Shown: in pieces, positions 28,251-36,522 of the stretch
Numbering within the stretch: the first letter of the stretch is position 1
Layout of the letters: each line of letters starts with the position of its first letter
From: Jejubacter calystegiae
GTDB taxonomy: Bacteria > Pseudomonadota > Gammaproteobacteria > Enterobacterales > Enterobacteriaceae
DNA: 64,000 nt
Direction: 5' to 3'
Assembly (NCBI RefSeq): GCF_005671395.1
Contig: NZ_CP040428.1
Location: 4,402,001-4,466,000 of the forward strand
Program-made: the position numbers and the translations under genes
The notes under the pieces: generated by a model
Told to the model about the DNA's origin: nothing
What the model saw: only the letters and a program-made list of their open reading frames with translations
Databases searched by the model: none

Positions 28251-29108
28251 TCAGGCCATTTGTTCACGCAGCGCCGCAATATAGCGCTCGCGCAGCCGTC
28301 GGGTGAAGGGCCCCGGGGCGCCATCGCCGATAGCGACGCCGTCGATGGCCACCACCGGCCACACCAGGCTGGTGGCCGAACTGATAAAGACCTCGCTGGC
28401 CTCCCGCGCTTCCGTCGGGGTAAAGGGCCTTTCTACATGTTCGATGCCCAACTCCTGCGCCAGTTTCAGCAGCGTTCCCCGGGTAATGCCGTGCAGAATG
28501 TCGTTGCCCAGCGGCCGGGTGACCAGCCGGTTATCGGGCGTGACGATAAACACATTGCTGGAAGCCCCTTCGGTAATAAACCCCTGCTCCACCAGCAGTG
28601 CGTCATCCGCCCCCTGGCGCCGCGCCTCCTGTTTCGCCATGCAGGCCGCCAGCAGCCCTACGCTTTTAATATCGCGCCGTCCCCAACGGATATCCGGACA
28701 GGTGATCGCCCGAATGCCCTGTATCCCCTGAGGGACATTGACGATCTCCCGGGCCTGAGTGAACAGCACCAGCGTCGGCTCAGTCCCTTCCGGGCAGAGA
28801 AAAGTGCGATCGCCGCTGTCGCCGCGGGTGAGCTGAAGATAGATTGCCCCTTCATCGAGCTGATTACGTTGAATCAATTCCTGATGCAGCGCCCGCAGCG
28901 CCTCGCCATCCCAGGGGCAGGCAAGGGACAGCGACGCGCAGGAGCGGCGCAGGCGGGCCATATGGCCATCGAAATCCACCAGTTTCCCGTCGATCACCGC
29001 CGTCACTTCATAAATGGCATCGGCAAACAGAAAACCGCGATCGAAAACCGACACCTTTGCTTCCTGTTCCGGCAGCCAGCTGCCGTTAATCCAGACCGTA
29101 CGAGACAT
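28251..29108 (-). CDS. Class IV aminotransferase, D-amino acid aminotransferase-like
   Basis: The 285-residue PLP enzyme (fold type IV) has the opening WINGSWLPEQEAKVSVFDRG, the PLP lysine region RDIKSVGLLAACMAKQEA and the cofactor loop EGASSNVFIV. It resembles D-amino acid (D-alanine) transaminases more than branched-chain aminotransferases. The start is the ATG at 29108 behind GGAGGAGTT; an upstream in-frame codon is not needed. Substrate not proven. Confidence 0.88.
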   Translation of the reverse strand: MSRTVWINGSWLPEQEAKVSVFDRGFLFADAIYEVTAVIDGKLVDFDGHMARLRRSCASLSLACPWDGEALRALHQELIQRNQLDEGAIYLQLTRGDSGDRTFLCPEGTEPTLVLFTQAREIVNVPQGIQGIRAITCPDIRWGRRDIKSVGLLAACMAKQEARRQGADDALLVEQGFITEGASSNVFIVTPDNRLVTRPLGNDILHGITRGTLLKLAQELGIEHVERPFTPTEAREASEVFISSATSLVWPVVAIDGVAIGDGAPGPFTRRLRERYIAALREQMA

Positions 29109-29190
29109 AACTCCTCCATGCGGATGTGAAAAGCGGAGCATCGCTCCGCTGGCCCTGGTTCCAGCATAGCCTGGTCGTCAGACGCCGCCA

Positions 29191-29229
29191 AAAGCAAAAC
29201 GCCCGCGACCACTGAAGGTCACGGGCGTC
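29191..29229 (-). terminator. Rho-independent terminator of azuC
   Basis: On the minus strand ACGCCCG-T-GACC, loop TTCAGT, GGTC-GCGGGCGT is followed by TTTTGCTTTTGG. It begins about 30 bases after the azuC stop. Confidence 0.8.
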
Positions 29230-29386
29230 GGGGAGATTAACCCAGGCTGGCGTATTATCAGAACATCGCGCCAGGCGGTACGTCTTTAAAGGTTTTGCAG
29301 TAGTTCTCAAACATGCTTTTCAGGATTTTGCGCAGTTTCATCGTTATAGCTCCTGGTTTTATGTGTGCAGATGATGCTCGCGATGG
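29192..29386 (-). ncRNA. azuCR: AzuCR-type dual-function small RNA (approximate ends)
   Basis: The transcript predicted from the promoter-like TATTAT box near 29391-29396 to the terminator at 29191-29229 is about 195 bases and encodes AzuC. In E. coli this locus makes AzuCR (IsrB), an RNA that encodes AzuC and also base-pairs with mRNAs. The upstream perfect CRP site supports control by carbon source. Ends are estimates. Confidence 0.6.
29258..29341 (-). CDS. azuC: Small membrane-associated protein AzuC
   Basis: The 27-residue peptide MKLRKILKSMFENYCKTFKD, ending VPPGAMF, is almost identical to E. coli AzuC (28 residues), an amphipathic inner-membrane peptide reported to affect GlpD. AGGAGCTATAACG precedes the ATG. 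It lies between the aminotransferase and the MFS gene; in E. coli azuC lies in the same ftnB-tyrP neighbourhood. The conserved start, ribosome site, terminator and CRP site make it certain despite its size. Confidence 0.93.
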   Translation of the reverse strand: MKLRKILKSMFENYCKTFKDVPPGAMF

Positions 29387-29424
29387 GTCTATAATATGAC
29401 CACCGTCACAAAAATCAATAGTTT

Positions 29425-29440
29425 TGTGACGCAAATCACA
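29425..29440. promoter_or_regulatory. Perfect CRP-binding site upstream of azuC
   Basis: TGTGA-CGCAAA-TCACA matches the CRP consensus at all ten key positions. It lies about 45-50 bases upstream of the inferred azuCR start. A second partial half, GTCACAAAA (29405-29413), forms an inverted repeat with TTTTGTGAC (29422-29430). Confidence 0.85.
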
Positions 29441-29546
29441 TAAAAAACTCCGGTTTTTAACGCCCGTTCCCCGCAACCCCTTGCAAAATCTGGCCTGGGC
29501 TGGTTAGCTGACCTTAAATTTTTAAAACACGGTTTTAATCAATCCC

Positions 29547-30971
29547 ATGCCTGTGTCTGATAATTCCGCTTCCGGCAAACGCGGTCTTTCCCCTGCGGCT
29601 CTGCTGGTGGCGGGCGCTTTCTTTATGGAGTTCCTTGACGGCACCGTGATCGCCACGGCCCTGCCGGATATGGCGCGCAGTTTCGGCGTCAGCCCCGTCG
29701 ATCTCAATATTGGAATCAGCGCCTACCTGCTGACGCTGGCGGTACTGATTCCGGCCAGCGGCTGGATTGCCGATCGCTATGGCGCCCGTCCGGTGTTCAC
29801 TCTGGCGTTAGGGATTTTCACGCTGGCATCGGTGCTGTGCGGTCTGGCGACCAGTATGGAGCTGTTCGTCGCCATGCGGGTGCTCCAGGGGGCCGGCGGC
29901 GCACTGATGGTGCCGGTGGGACGTCTGGCGATACTGCGCACCACGCCCAAACCCCAGTTGATTGCCGCTATCGCCACCCTCACCTGGCCTGCGCTGGTAG
30001 CGCCAATTATCGGCCCGCCGCTGGGAGGATTTATTACCAGCTACGCCAGCTGGCGTTGGATCTTCTTTATTAATCTGCCCCTGGGGCTGGCAGCAATGTG
30101 GCTCGCCTGGCGTCTGATTCCGGATATCCGCGATGAGGCCCGTCGACCTTTCGATCTACCCGGTTTCGCCGCTACCGCTATCGCCATGGTAGCCCTGGTC
30201 AGCGGTATGGAGATGCTGGGCGCCGAACAGCGTAATGGCCCCCTCAGCCTGGTGATGCTGGGGCTGGGCGCTGGGGCGCTGGGGCTTGCCCTGCTCCGCT
30301 TTCGCCGCACCCTGTACCCGATGATTCGGCTTGATGCCATGGCGGTGCCGACGTTTAGCGTAACGATGTACGGCGGATCGCTGTTTCGCTGCACCATCAG
30401 CGCCGTGCCCTTTCTGCTGCCGCTGCTGTTTCAGGTCGGCTTCGGGATGGATCCCTTCCACGCAGGGCTGCTGGTGCTGGCGGTGTTTGCCGGTAATCTG
30501 GCAATGAAGCCCGGTACTACCTGGCTTATCCGCCGCTGGGGCTTTAAAAAACTGCTGATTGGCAACGGGCTGCTTAATGTGCTGGCACTACTGGCCTGTG
30601 CCCTGCTGACGCCGGACACCGCGCTGTGGCTAACGCTGGTGATTCTGTTTCTGGGCGGGATGTTTCGTTCGATGCAGTTTACCGGCATCAGCACCCTGGC
30701 ATTTGCCGATGTGCCGCCGAATGCCATGAGTTATGCCAATACGCTGTTCAGTACCGCCACTCAACTGGCCGCCGGTCTGGGAGTCACACTGGGCGCTATC
30801 GGTATCCGACTTGGGGAGCAGTTGGCGCCGCTAACGGGACTGAGCGCGTCACCGGGCATCAGCTTTCGCTACGCCTTTGTCTTTCTGGCTCTGCTGACGC
30901 TGATTGGCCTGGTCGATCTGTTTCGTCTGGCGCCGGATGCCGGCAGTAGTGTTTCGCAGAAAGGGAAGTAA
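29547..30971 (+). CDS. MFS drug-efflux type transporter (DHA2 family, MdtD/EmrB-like)
   Basis: The 474-residue protein has about 14 hydrophobic segments, motif D1 (FFMEFLDGTVIATALPDM), motif A (GWIADRYGARPVF) and motif C (PIIGPPLGGFI), as in proton-coupled DHA2 drug exporters. No membrane-fusion partner gene is adjacent. The ribosome site before the ATG at 29547 is weak. Substrate unknown. Confidence 0.9.
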   Translation: MPVSDNSASGKRGLSPAALLVAGAFFMEFLDGTVIATALPDMARSFGVSPVDLNIGISAYLLTLAVLIPASGWIADRYGARPVFTLALGIFTLASVLCGLATSMELFVAMRVLQGAGGALMVPVGRLAILRTTPKPQLIAAIATLTWPALVAPIIGPPLGGFITSYASWRWIFFINLPLGLAAMWLAWRLIPDIRDEARRPFDLPGFAATAIAMVALVSGMEMLGAEQRNGPLSLVMLGLGAGALGLALLRFRRTLYPMIRLDAMAVPTFSVTMYGGSLFRCTISAVPFLLPLLFQVGFGMDPFHAGLLVLAVFAGNLAMKPGTTWLIRRWGFKKLLIGNGLLNVLALLACALLTPDTALWLTLVILFLGGMFRSMQFTGISTLAFADVPPNAMSYANTLFSTATQLAAGLGVTLGAIGIRLGEQLAPLTGLSASPGISFRYAFVFLALLTLIGLVDLFRLAPDAGSSVSQKGK

Positions 30972-30986
30972 TACGGAAAGGCGATG

Positions 30987-31006
30987 GCGCGGGCATAAGC
31001 CCGCGC
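30987..31006. terminator. Hairpin between convergent genes
   Basis: GCGCGGGC, loop ATAA, GCCCGCGC is a perfect 8-bp stem in the 43-base gap between two convergent stop codons. It could terminate both directions, though there is no T-run. Confidence 0.5.
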
Positions 31007-31014
31007 ACTGGCAA

Positions 31015-31653
31015 TTAGCCGAGGATCTCACGCACGAAGGCTTCGATCTCTTTGTTCTGGCCGTTTTCGAAGAAGCATTTCTGGAAACGCTCGCCGGAAA
31101 CGGCGGTCTTCACCAGTTCTGGATCGATGGCGCGCAGAGTATCGAGATAGTTCTCTTTCACCACCGCGGCTTTCACCTGATTCAAAATGCCTGCGTTACG
31201 CACCTGCGGCTCTTTACGCTCCGGCGGATAACCTTCGCCGTTGCGGCCGGTAAAGGCTTTTTCGAAGATGAAGCGCACGTTCAACTCGGCGCCCCAGCCG
31301 AAGCCCTTGGCGAACGGCAGCGAAAGCGCATTACCATTGTTGATCTGGGCGAACAGAAAAGCGTCCGCCGGATCGATACAGTAACCGCAGACCACGCCCG
31401 GGTGGATATTCAGGGACATCAGCGCCCCCTGCCCGGTGCCGCAGCCGGTCACCACGAAGTCCACCGCCTTAGAGTTGAGCAGAATACTGGCCATAATGCC
31501 CAGATGGATGTAGGTCAGGTGGTGATCCTGCTCGTCGCACATACCGACGTTATAGACCGGGTAAGATTTCTCACCGGCAACGGCCTGTAATTCGTTGAGG
31601 ATAATGGCATTCTTAGCTGCCTGACTGTTTTCCATCATCAACGCGATTTTCAT
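31015..31653 (-). CDS. RpiB/LacA/LacB-family sugar-phosphate isomerase
   Basis: The 212-residue protein has the family active-site loop FVVTGCGTGQGALMSLN with the catalytic cysteine at residue 71, and HPGVVCGYCIDPADAFLFAQ. It is longer than RpiB (about 150) because of a C-terminal extension of about 60 residues. It likely interconverts a ketose and an aldose phosphate; the substrate is unknown. It stands alone, convergent with the MFS gene. Confidence 0.85.
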   Translation of the reverse strand: MKIALMMENSQAAKNAIILNELQAVAGEKSYPVYNVGMCDEQDHHLTYIHLGIMASILLNSKAVDFVVTGCGTGQGALMSLNIHPGVVCGYCIDPADAFLFAQINNGNALSLPFAKGFGWGAELNVRFIFEKAFTGRNGEGYPPERKEPQVRNAGILNQVKAAVVKENYLDTLRAIDPELVKTAVSGERFQKCFFENGQNKEIEAFVREILG

Positions 31654-31860
31654 TCTTTAGTCTCCTGAACGGCATGGTCATGAATGGCTTACGGGTTTTT
31701 ATCCACCATACCTTCACATAAATACACTTTCAAATAAAATGAAAAAACGTTTTAAAAAGTAGAATTCAACTCACAAATTTACCCGGGATCGAGCGAAGGC
31801 GCAGGACGCAATGGGGACAGGGTATCGTTGGGCTAACCATCGTGAAATGTCACAACGGAA

Positions 31861-31878
31861 CCGGCGCCGCAGCGCCGG
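31861..31878. terminator. Hairpin after yecH
   Basis: CCGGCGC, loop CGCA, GCGCCGG is a perfect stem 6 bases after the yecH stop. Only a weak T-run follows on the minus strand. Confidence 0.5.
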
Positions 31879-31883
31879 GGAAT

Positions 31884-32123
31884 TTAGTGGCGGCAGATCT
31901 TATCCTGATGGGTGGTAAATCCTTCTCCAGTCGGAATGAACTTGCCGCGCTGTTCCAGCAGCGCTACCAGTTCGGGAGCTGACATGCCGCTGCACGAACA
32001 GGTATGAAAACAGGCGGACTCGCCAAAGCGCGCCACAATGGCCGCCGCCAGGCTTTCCCGGGTATAGCGCTCGCCGGACTCCAGCATCATATTAAGCACT
32101 TCATGGCCATGAATGGATGACAT
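31884..32123 (-). CDS. yecH: DUF2492 protein YecH
   Basis: The 79-residue protein (MSSIHGHEVLNMMLESGERY, CFHTCSCSGMSAPELVALLE) matches the YecH family, with several Cys and His that could bind metal (HTCSC, DKICRH). Function unknown. It is divergent from tyrP as in E. coli. Confidence 0.93.
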   Translation of the reverse strand: MSSIHGHEVLNMMLESGERYTRESLAAAIVARFGESACFHTCSCSGMSAPELVALLEQRGKFIPTGEGFTTHQDKICRH

Positions 32124-32246
32124 CGTTGTTCCTCGCTTCTGTCAAATGGCGGCATGATAGCGGGTAGCCTGAGCGATGGCTTTGCGCTGCAACAGGTTTT
32201 CCCCTGACCGTACCACAGCCTGTCGTAAAGATATCAATACACATAT

Positions 32247-32264
32247 TGTAACCACAGTTTGACG
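32247..32264 (+). promoter_or_regulatory. Possible TyrR box upstream of tyrP
   Basis: TGTAAC-CACAGT-TTGACG matches the TyrR box TGTAAA-N6-TTTACA at 9 of 12 defined positions and lies about 70 bases before the tyrP start. E. coli tyrP is controlled by TyrR from two such boxes; only one is evident here. Confidence 0.45.
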
Positions 32265-32330
32265 ATAATCGGCAATTCCCGTAATCTGCGCAGCACTCTG
32301 TGGTATCTGCGATAATTTCTGGAACAAAAA

Positions 32331-33542
32331 GTGAAAAATAAGACTGTCGGCAGTATTTTCATCGTAGCCGGCACCACGATTGGCGCCGGAATGCTGGCAA
32401 TGCCTCTTGCCGCTTCCGGTGTAGGGTTCGGGGTCACCGCACTCCTGCTATTCGCGCTCTGGGCGCTGATGAGTTATACCGCGCTACTGCTGGTGGAAGT
32501 GTGGCAACACGAATCACCGGACGAAGGGCTGGCAACCCTGGCCCACCGCTATCTGGGGCGCCCCGGCCAGTGGCTGGCAGGATGCAGTATGCTGTTTCTG
32601 ATGTACGCTCTGACCGCCGCCTATATCAGCGGCGCCGGTGAGCTGCTGGCCGACAGCCTGAATCAGTGGCTGTCACTGAGTCTTTCCCCAACCGTTGGCG
32701 TACTGCTGTTTACCCTGGTGGCGGGTGGTATTGTCTGTACCGGTACCCACGCGGTGGACTTTTTCACCCGCTGGCTGTTCAGTGCCAAACTGCTACTGCT
32801 GGTGGTGATGCTGGCGTTGATGATGCCCCATATTCATCGGGTAAATCTGCTGACCCTGCCGCTGGAACAGGGGCTGGCGCTGTCGGCGATTCCGGTTATT
32901 TTTACCTCTTTCGGTTTTCACGGTAGCGTGCCCAGTATCGTACGCTATATGGGTGGCGATACTCGCCGCCTGCGCTGGATCTTTATTATCGGCAGCGCCA
33001 TTCCGCTGGTCGCCTATCTGTTCTGGCAACTGGCCACGCTGGGCGCCATCAGCGGTACCACCTTTACCCGTATTGCCGCCAGCCACGCCGGACTGAACGG
33101 CCTGCTGCAGGCAGTACGCGAAGTGGTAAGTTCGCCCCATGTTGAACTCACGCTGCATCTGTTTGCCGATCTGGCGCTGGCTACTTCATTCCTGGGCGTG
33201 GCGCTGGGGTTGTTCGACTATCTGGCCGATCTGTTTCAGCGGCGCCGCAATGTCGTGGGACGATTGCAGACCGGCGTAATGACCTTTGCGCCGCCGCTGG
33301 CTTTTGCCCTGTTCTACCCACGCGGCTTCGTGATGGCGCTGGGTTATGCCGGTATCGCCCTGTCGGCGCTGGCACTGTTGCTACCCACACTGCTGGTGTG
33401 GCAAAGCCGACGCCGCCACCCTGAAAGCGGCTGGCAGGCCCCCGGCGGCACGCCGCTGCTGGGGCTGGTGTTTCTGTGCGGCATCGCCATTATCCTGATT
33501 CAGCTGGCGATTGCCGCAGGCGCACTTCCCTCTCCGGGCTAA
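32331..33542 (+). CDS. tyrP: Tyrosine-specific transporter TyrP
   Basis: The 403-residue inner-membrane amino acid permease closely follows E. coli Tyr[21 protein letters not shown] at the N-terminus, [19 protein letters not shown], and [20 protein letters not shown]. It imports tyrosine with protons. The start is GTG at 32331 behind GGAACAAAAA. Its position next to yecH is the E. coli order. Confidence 0.96.
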   Translation: MKNKTVGSIFIVAGTTIGAGMLAMPLAASGVGFGVTALLLFALWALMSYTALLLVEVWQHESPDEGLATLAHRYLGRPGQWLAGCSMLFLMYALTAAYISGAGELLADSLNQWLSLSLSPTVGVLLFTLVAGGIVCTGTHAVDFFTRWLFSAKLLLLVVMLALMMPHIHRVNLLTLPLEQGLALSAIPVIFTSFGFHGSVPSIVRYMGGDTRRLRWIFIIGSAIPLVAYLFWQLATLGAISGTTFTRIAASHAGLNGLLQAVREVVSSPHVELTLHLFADLALATSFLGVALGLFDYLADLFQRRRNVVGRLQTGVMTFAPPLAFALFYPRGFVMALGYAGIALSALALLLPTLLVWQSRRRHPESGWQAPGGTPLLGLVFLCGIAIILIQLAIAAGALPSPG

Positions 33543-33560
33543 TAGTTTCAGCGCAATAAA

Positions 33561-33580
33561 AAAGCAGCTCAGGCTGCTTT
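33561..33580 (+). terminator. Terminator hairpin after tyrP
   Basis: AAAGCAGC-TCAG-GCTGCTTT is a perfect 8-bp stem 18 bases after the tyrP stop. Confidence 0.7.
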
Positions 33581-33590
33581 CAGGTTGATG

Positions 33591-33626
33591 ACAAAGAGGG
33601 AAAAAACGGGGTTTTTCCCTCTTTGT
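33591..33626. terminator. Perfect 15-bp inverted repeat
   Basis: ACAAAGAGGGAAAAA (33591-33605) and TTTTTCCCTCTTTGT (33612-33626) are exact reverse complements around a six-base loop. With A- and T-rich arm ends it can act as a bidirectional terminator. Confidence 0.7.
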
Positions 33627-34047
33627 GTTTATCAGCCGAAAATCAACGAATTGATTTTCTTTGTTTGTTTTTCTGGTGATTCTGGCCAAACGCGTTCGGC
33701 CTGGGGTCAGTCATCAGTCTCAAAGCAGCTCAGGCTACTTTTTGTTTTACGCCTCATATTTATCCTTACCATTTGCAATAAATAATCATTAATAAAACCC
33801 CACAGTGACATTATGGTTAGTGAATGAGTTTTATGTGGATATTAACAATTTGTGCACTTTAGCGCTTCACTGATTATCCCTAAAGGGATTTTGTGCATAA
33901 TAGTCTACAGTGGCTGAAAATTGCCTGTGAATATTTATTAGCGACATTTAATTATTTATTACCAACAAAATTGACGATGGTTTGTCAATTATGGTAAACA
34001 TTGCTCGTTATTTATCGTTCTTTTAAAAAATAGTCGCGGAGTTTATT

Positions 34048-35193
34048 TTGTCTTTCACCAGAAAATTAACCTGTCCACTGCTGGCTGGTGGTGCAGTTTT
34101 ATGCCTGTTGTGCCAAACGGCCAACGCCGAAGTTACCGTGCTGGAAAAAAATACCTTCAGCAATGCGTTACTGGCTCCCCTGAGTCTGCAGGTAGGGGGA
34201 AGTATCCGCCCCGAATTTATCTGGAATAACGGCAATGAACCCGGCTACTACAAAAACGGCCACGATGGCGGCACCCGTTTCCGCTTTACCGCCGACTATG
34301 CCCTGAGCGACCGTACCTCTATTGTCGGTTACTACGAATGGGGTGTGGATATCGCCCACGTGCTGGGCTGGGACAGTCACTACGACCATGAAGGCGACCG
34401 CGACTACCAGCGTCAGCTGTATGCCGGTATTAAGGACTATGTTTACGGAACCCTGACCTTCGGCCACCAGTATGGCGTCTATTACGATACCATCGGAGTT
34501 AAGAGCGACGTCTGGGATAACGACGGCCACGCCAGCGCCAACTGGATCGGCATCGACGGCGACTACGACGGCGGCGAACGCCCGAAAAATACCGTTAAAT
34601 ACACCAACACCTTTGGCGATCTTACGCTCTACGCTGACTATCTGCTGCCTCAGGATGAGACCGACGCCGGTGAGAACCTGCGCTATCGCCGTAATCACGG
34701 CGGCGGTATCGGCTTCGACTATCAACTGCAGAAAGATCTGGTCTTCAGCGCCGCCTGGAACCAGACCCGGGCCACCATTAAAGGGCCGGACAACGATAAG
34801 CGTACCTATAACCAGCAGTATTCCGGCACCGCGCTGACCTGGCAGCCGGGTAACTGGTATATGGTGGGCACCGCCACTTATTACAATAACTATGTGCCTT
34901 CGAAGAAACAGCAGAGCACCCGCCGCTACTTTGCCGGCGACGGTTACGGTCTGGAAAGCTTTGTCGGCTACACTTTCCCCATCGACAAGCCGTTCCTGGA
35001 GTCCATTCAGCCTTACGTCGCCGCCGACACGCTGCGCCTGAAGGGGGACGAAAATTACCACGCTAACCACGTCTATCTGGGGATGTACACTACCATTGGC
35101 CACGGTTTCTCGTTCTGGCTGGAACGAACGCTTGCGTCCAGTAGCGACAATGAGCAGGACACCACCTGGCTGTCCATCTACTACGACTTCTGA
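34048..35193 (+). CDS. Outer-membrane porin (Gram-negative porin family)
   Basis: The 381-residue protein has a signal peptide (MSFTRKLTCPLLAGGAVLCL, cleaved after ANA) and porin features: SLQVGGSIRPEFIW near the start, FGHQYGVYYDTIG as constriction-loop region, repeated aromatic beta strands, and the terminal Phe of SIYYDF for outer-membrane insertion. The start must be TTG at 34048 (GGAG seven bases before), since no ATG would include the signal peptide. It is a single gene followed by a terminator. Solute unknown. Confidence 0.9.
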   Translation: MSFTRKLTCPLLAGGAVLCLLCQTANAEVTVLEKNTFSNALLAPLSLQVGGSIRPEFIWNNGNEPGYYKNGHDGGTRFRFTADYALSDRTSIVGYYEWGVDIAHVLGWDSHYDHEGDRDYQRQLYAGIKDYVYGTLTFGHQYGVYYDTIGVKSDVWDNDGHASANWIGIDGDYDGGERPKNTVKYTNTFGDLTLYADYLLPQDETDAGENLRYRRNHGGGIGFDYQLQKDLVFSAAWNQTRATIKGPDNDKRTYNQQYSGTALTWQPGNWYMVGTATYYNNYVPSKKQQSTRRYFAGDGYGLESFVGYTFPIDKPFLESIQPYVAADTLRLKGDENYHANHVYLGMYTTIGHGFSFWLERTLASSSDNEQDTTWLSIYYDF

Positions 35194-35201
35194 TATCAGA
35201 C

Positions 35202-35228
35202 GGGCGCGCCTTTGGGGGCGCCCTTTTT
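35202..35228 (+). terminator. Rho-independent terminator after porin gene
   Basis: GGGCGC (35202-35207) pairs with GCGCCC (35218-35223), followed by TTTTT. It starts 9 bases after the porin stop. Confidence 0.85.
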
Positions 35229-35440
35229 CCTGGCTGGCAAATGATAAAATTGATGTTCATCAATTCCGCATCATTTCCTTTAACAAGGGTATTTGATTTC
35301 GGCAACCATTTACCAGACGTCAGGCTTATTTAATTAATCCGTCCCTCTGACCTTCCTTCCCTAAAACAACCAAAACTAAGCTTCTTCTGATAACCACATT
35401 ACAAATATCTACGAAAATACGTAAATCAATAAAACAATTG

Positions 35441-35467
35441 TTGACAAAGAAACGCGCTATCTATAAT
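35441..35467 (+). promoter_or_regulatory. Sigma-70-like promoter for the small membrane ORF
   Basis: TTGACA (35441-35446) and TATAAT (35462-35467) are both consensus hexamers, but their spacing is 15 bases rather than 17. They lie about 115 bases upstream of the small ORF at 35584. Confidence 0.6.
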
Positions 35468-35491
35468 TTTTAGACTAAGAATTTTCCTATC

Positions 35492-35534
35492 AAACCGCTC
35501 GATGGGAAATGAGTCTTTAAGGAAGGAGCGGTTT
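35492..35534 (+). promoter_or_regulatory. Stem-loop in the leader of the small membrane ORF
   Basis: AAACCGCTC (35492-35500) and GAGCGGTTT (35526-35534) are exact reverse complements enclosing a loop with an ATG (35502) and GGAAGGA. A second short hairpin (GGGC...GCCC, about 35540-35560) follows. The leader before the ORF start is thus strongly structured. Confidence 0.6.
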
Positions 35535-35583
35535 CAGAAGGGCTACAAGGTTGTTGGCCCCTAAATAGAAAGGAAGCGTATCG

Positions 35584-35814
35584 ATGATTCGTACTCATCT
35601 CGTTAAACCTGCCCTGTTTCTGCTGCTGGTTTTGGGCTTTATCTGCCTGCTAATTAATGAAGTTCATACCTGGCACTGTTGGCATGACCGCTTCTATACC
35701 CGGGACAGCATTCAACAGCCGCTGATTTTCGACATCGCCAGCGACACGCCACTCCCCGCACGTGCCAGGACACAGCATCTGGCGAATGTGGCTCCGCATC
35801 GGGCGGTGTGGTGA
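35584..35814 (+). CDS. Small single-span membrane protein, unknown
   Basis: The 76-residue ORF begins MIRTHLVKPALFLLLVLGFI, a basic N-terminus followed by one membrane helix, then HTWHCWHDRFYTRDSIQQ. AGAAAGGAAGCGTATCG gives a ribosome site, and a promoter and structured leader precede it. The organisation (short hydrophobic protein, long structured leader) recalls type I toxins, but it is not a recognisable Hok, Ldr or Tis protein. The C-terminal third may be read-through into decayed sequence. Confidence 0.55.
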   Translation: MIRTHLVKPALFLLLVLGFICLLINEVHTWHCWHDRFYTRDSIQQPLIFDIASDTPLPARARTQHLANVAPHRAVW

Positions 35815-35885
35815 TCCTTCGGCCTGGTGCAGTTTCTGCCCGATCCCTGCGACGTACCGAACGGCTTAATACAGGCTACAGACGG

Positions 35886-36335
35886 GGGAAACAGCGTCCG
35901 GGTTGCAAGCCGGATTATCTCCTGAGGCTGGTTTTCGGTAAAGTCACCGTAAGTATCCAAATCCCGGATGAAGGAAGCGCACACCGGGGCCGGGGCATAC
36001 AGAAAACCGCTACCGTAAAGGACATGCCCGGGAGCGGCAACGTGATAAAATGACCAAATCGGTCAGAACGTCGGGGCAACCAGGCCGGCAGTATACTCAT
36101 TCACCTTACGAGCCATTTCTGCCGCTTATTTTCCCTGCCAGCCAGAGACACCCGGCGCCGTCAATGACAGCACTCCGGTCTGTATCTCCAGTCGATCCAT
36201 AAAATCGATAGCGCTCTGTTCAGACCATTGTGGATACTTCCAGCCAGAGGAATCGCCACCATGTTGCGACAGCCCCTCCACCCAAAAAGGAGAAACCACG
36301 TGCTGATGTACATCGATACGTTCGCATCCTGACAT
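35886..36335 (-). pseudogene. Amidohydrolase (aminocarboxymuconate decarboxylase-like) gene remnant
   Basis: The N-terminus is intact with a good ribosome site (GGAGAGAAGTT): MSGCERIDVHQHVVSPFWVE carries the metal-binding HxH of the amidohydrolase superfamily. It ends prematurely at 36126. Other frames downstream still show the expected continuation (MARKVNEYTAGLVAP, RFGHFITLPLPG) and then the family C-terminus (LYGSGFLYAPAPVCASFIRD, LDTYGDFTENQPQEI). Most of the middle is therefore deleted and several frameshifts exist. Confidence 0.75.
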
Positions 36336-36487
36336 AACTTCTCTCCGATAAAATAAATCGCTAAAGAATCCGCAGCATAGCTCAGAAAATAGAATATTTT
36401 TAATAGACTGGCGTTACTCGCCAGATAGTTCGTTTGCGGACTGACGCGTCAGGTTGAAGCGGGGATGACTGCAATAGCTGATTGCTG

Positions 36488-36510
36488 TTAGCCGCCCATC
36501 AGGCGGCTAA
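36488..36510. terminator. Perfect hairpin after the double-glycine peptide gene
   Basis: TTAGCCGCC, loop CATCA, GGCGGCTAA is a perfect 9-bp stem starting 13 bases beyond the stop of the peptide gene. The T-run (TTTTC) lies on the plus-strand side. Confidence 0.6.
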
Positions 36511-36522
36511 TTTTCTGGCGTG

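Larger units (their letters stand above)
33543..34047. other. Intergenic region tyrP-porin with terminators and a repeated hairpin
   Basis: About 500 bases without a gene. It contains two strong hairpins just after tyrP and a degraded second copy of the first hairpin (AAAGCAGCTCAGGCTACTTT near 33723). The right half is AT-rich and must hold the porin promoter; TCCCTAAAGGGA near 33877 is palindromic. Confidence 0.5.

Noticed and set aside
35584-35814. Assignment of the small membrane protein as a Hok-type toxin
   Set aside because: Length, Cys placement and sequence do not match Hok, Ldr, Ibs or Tis families.
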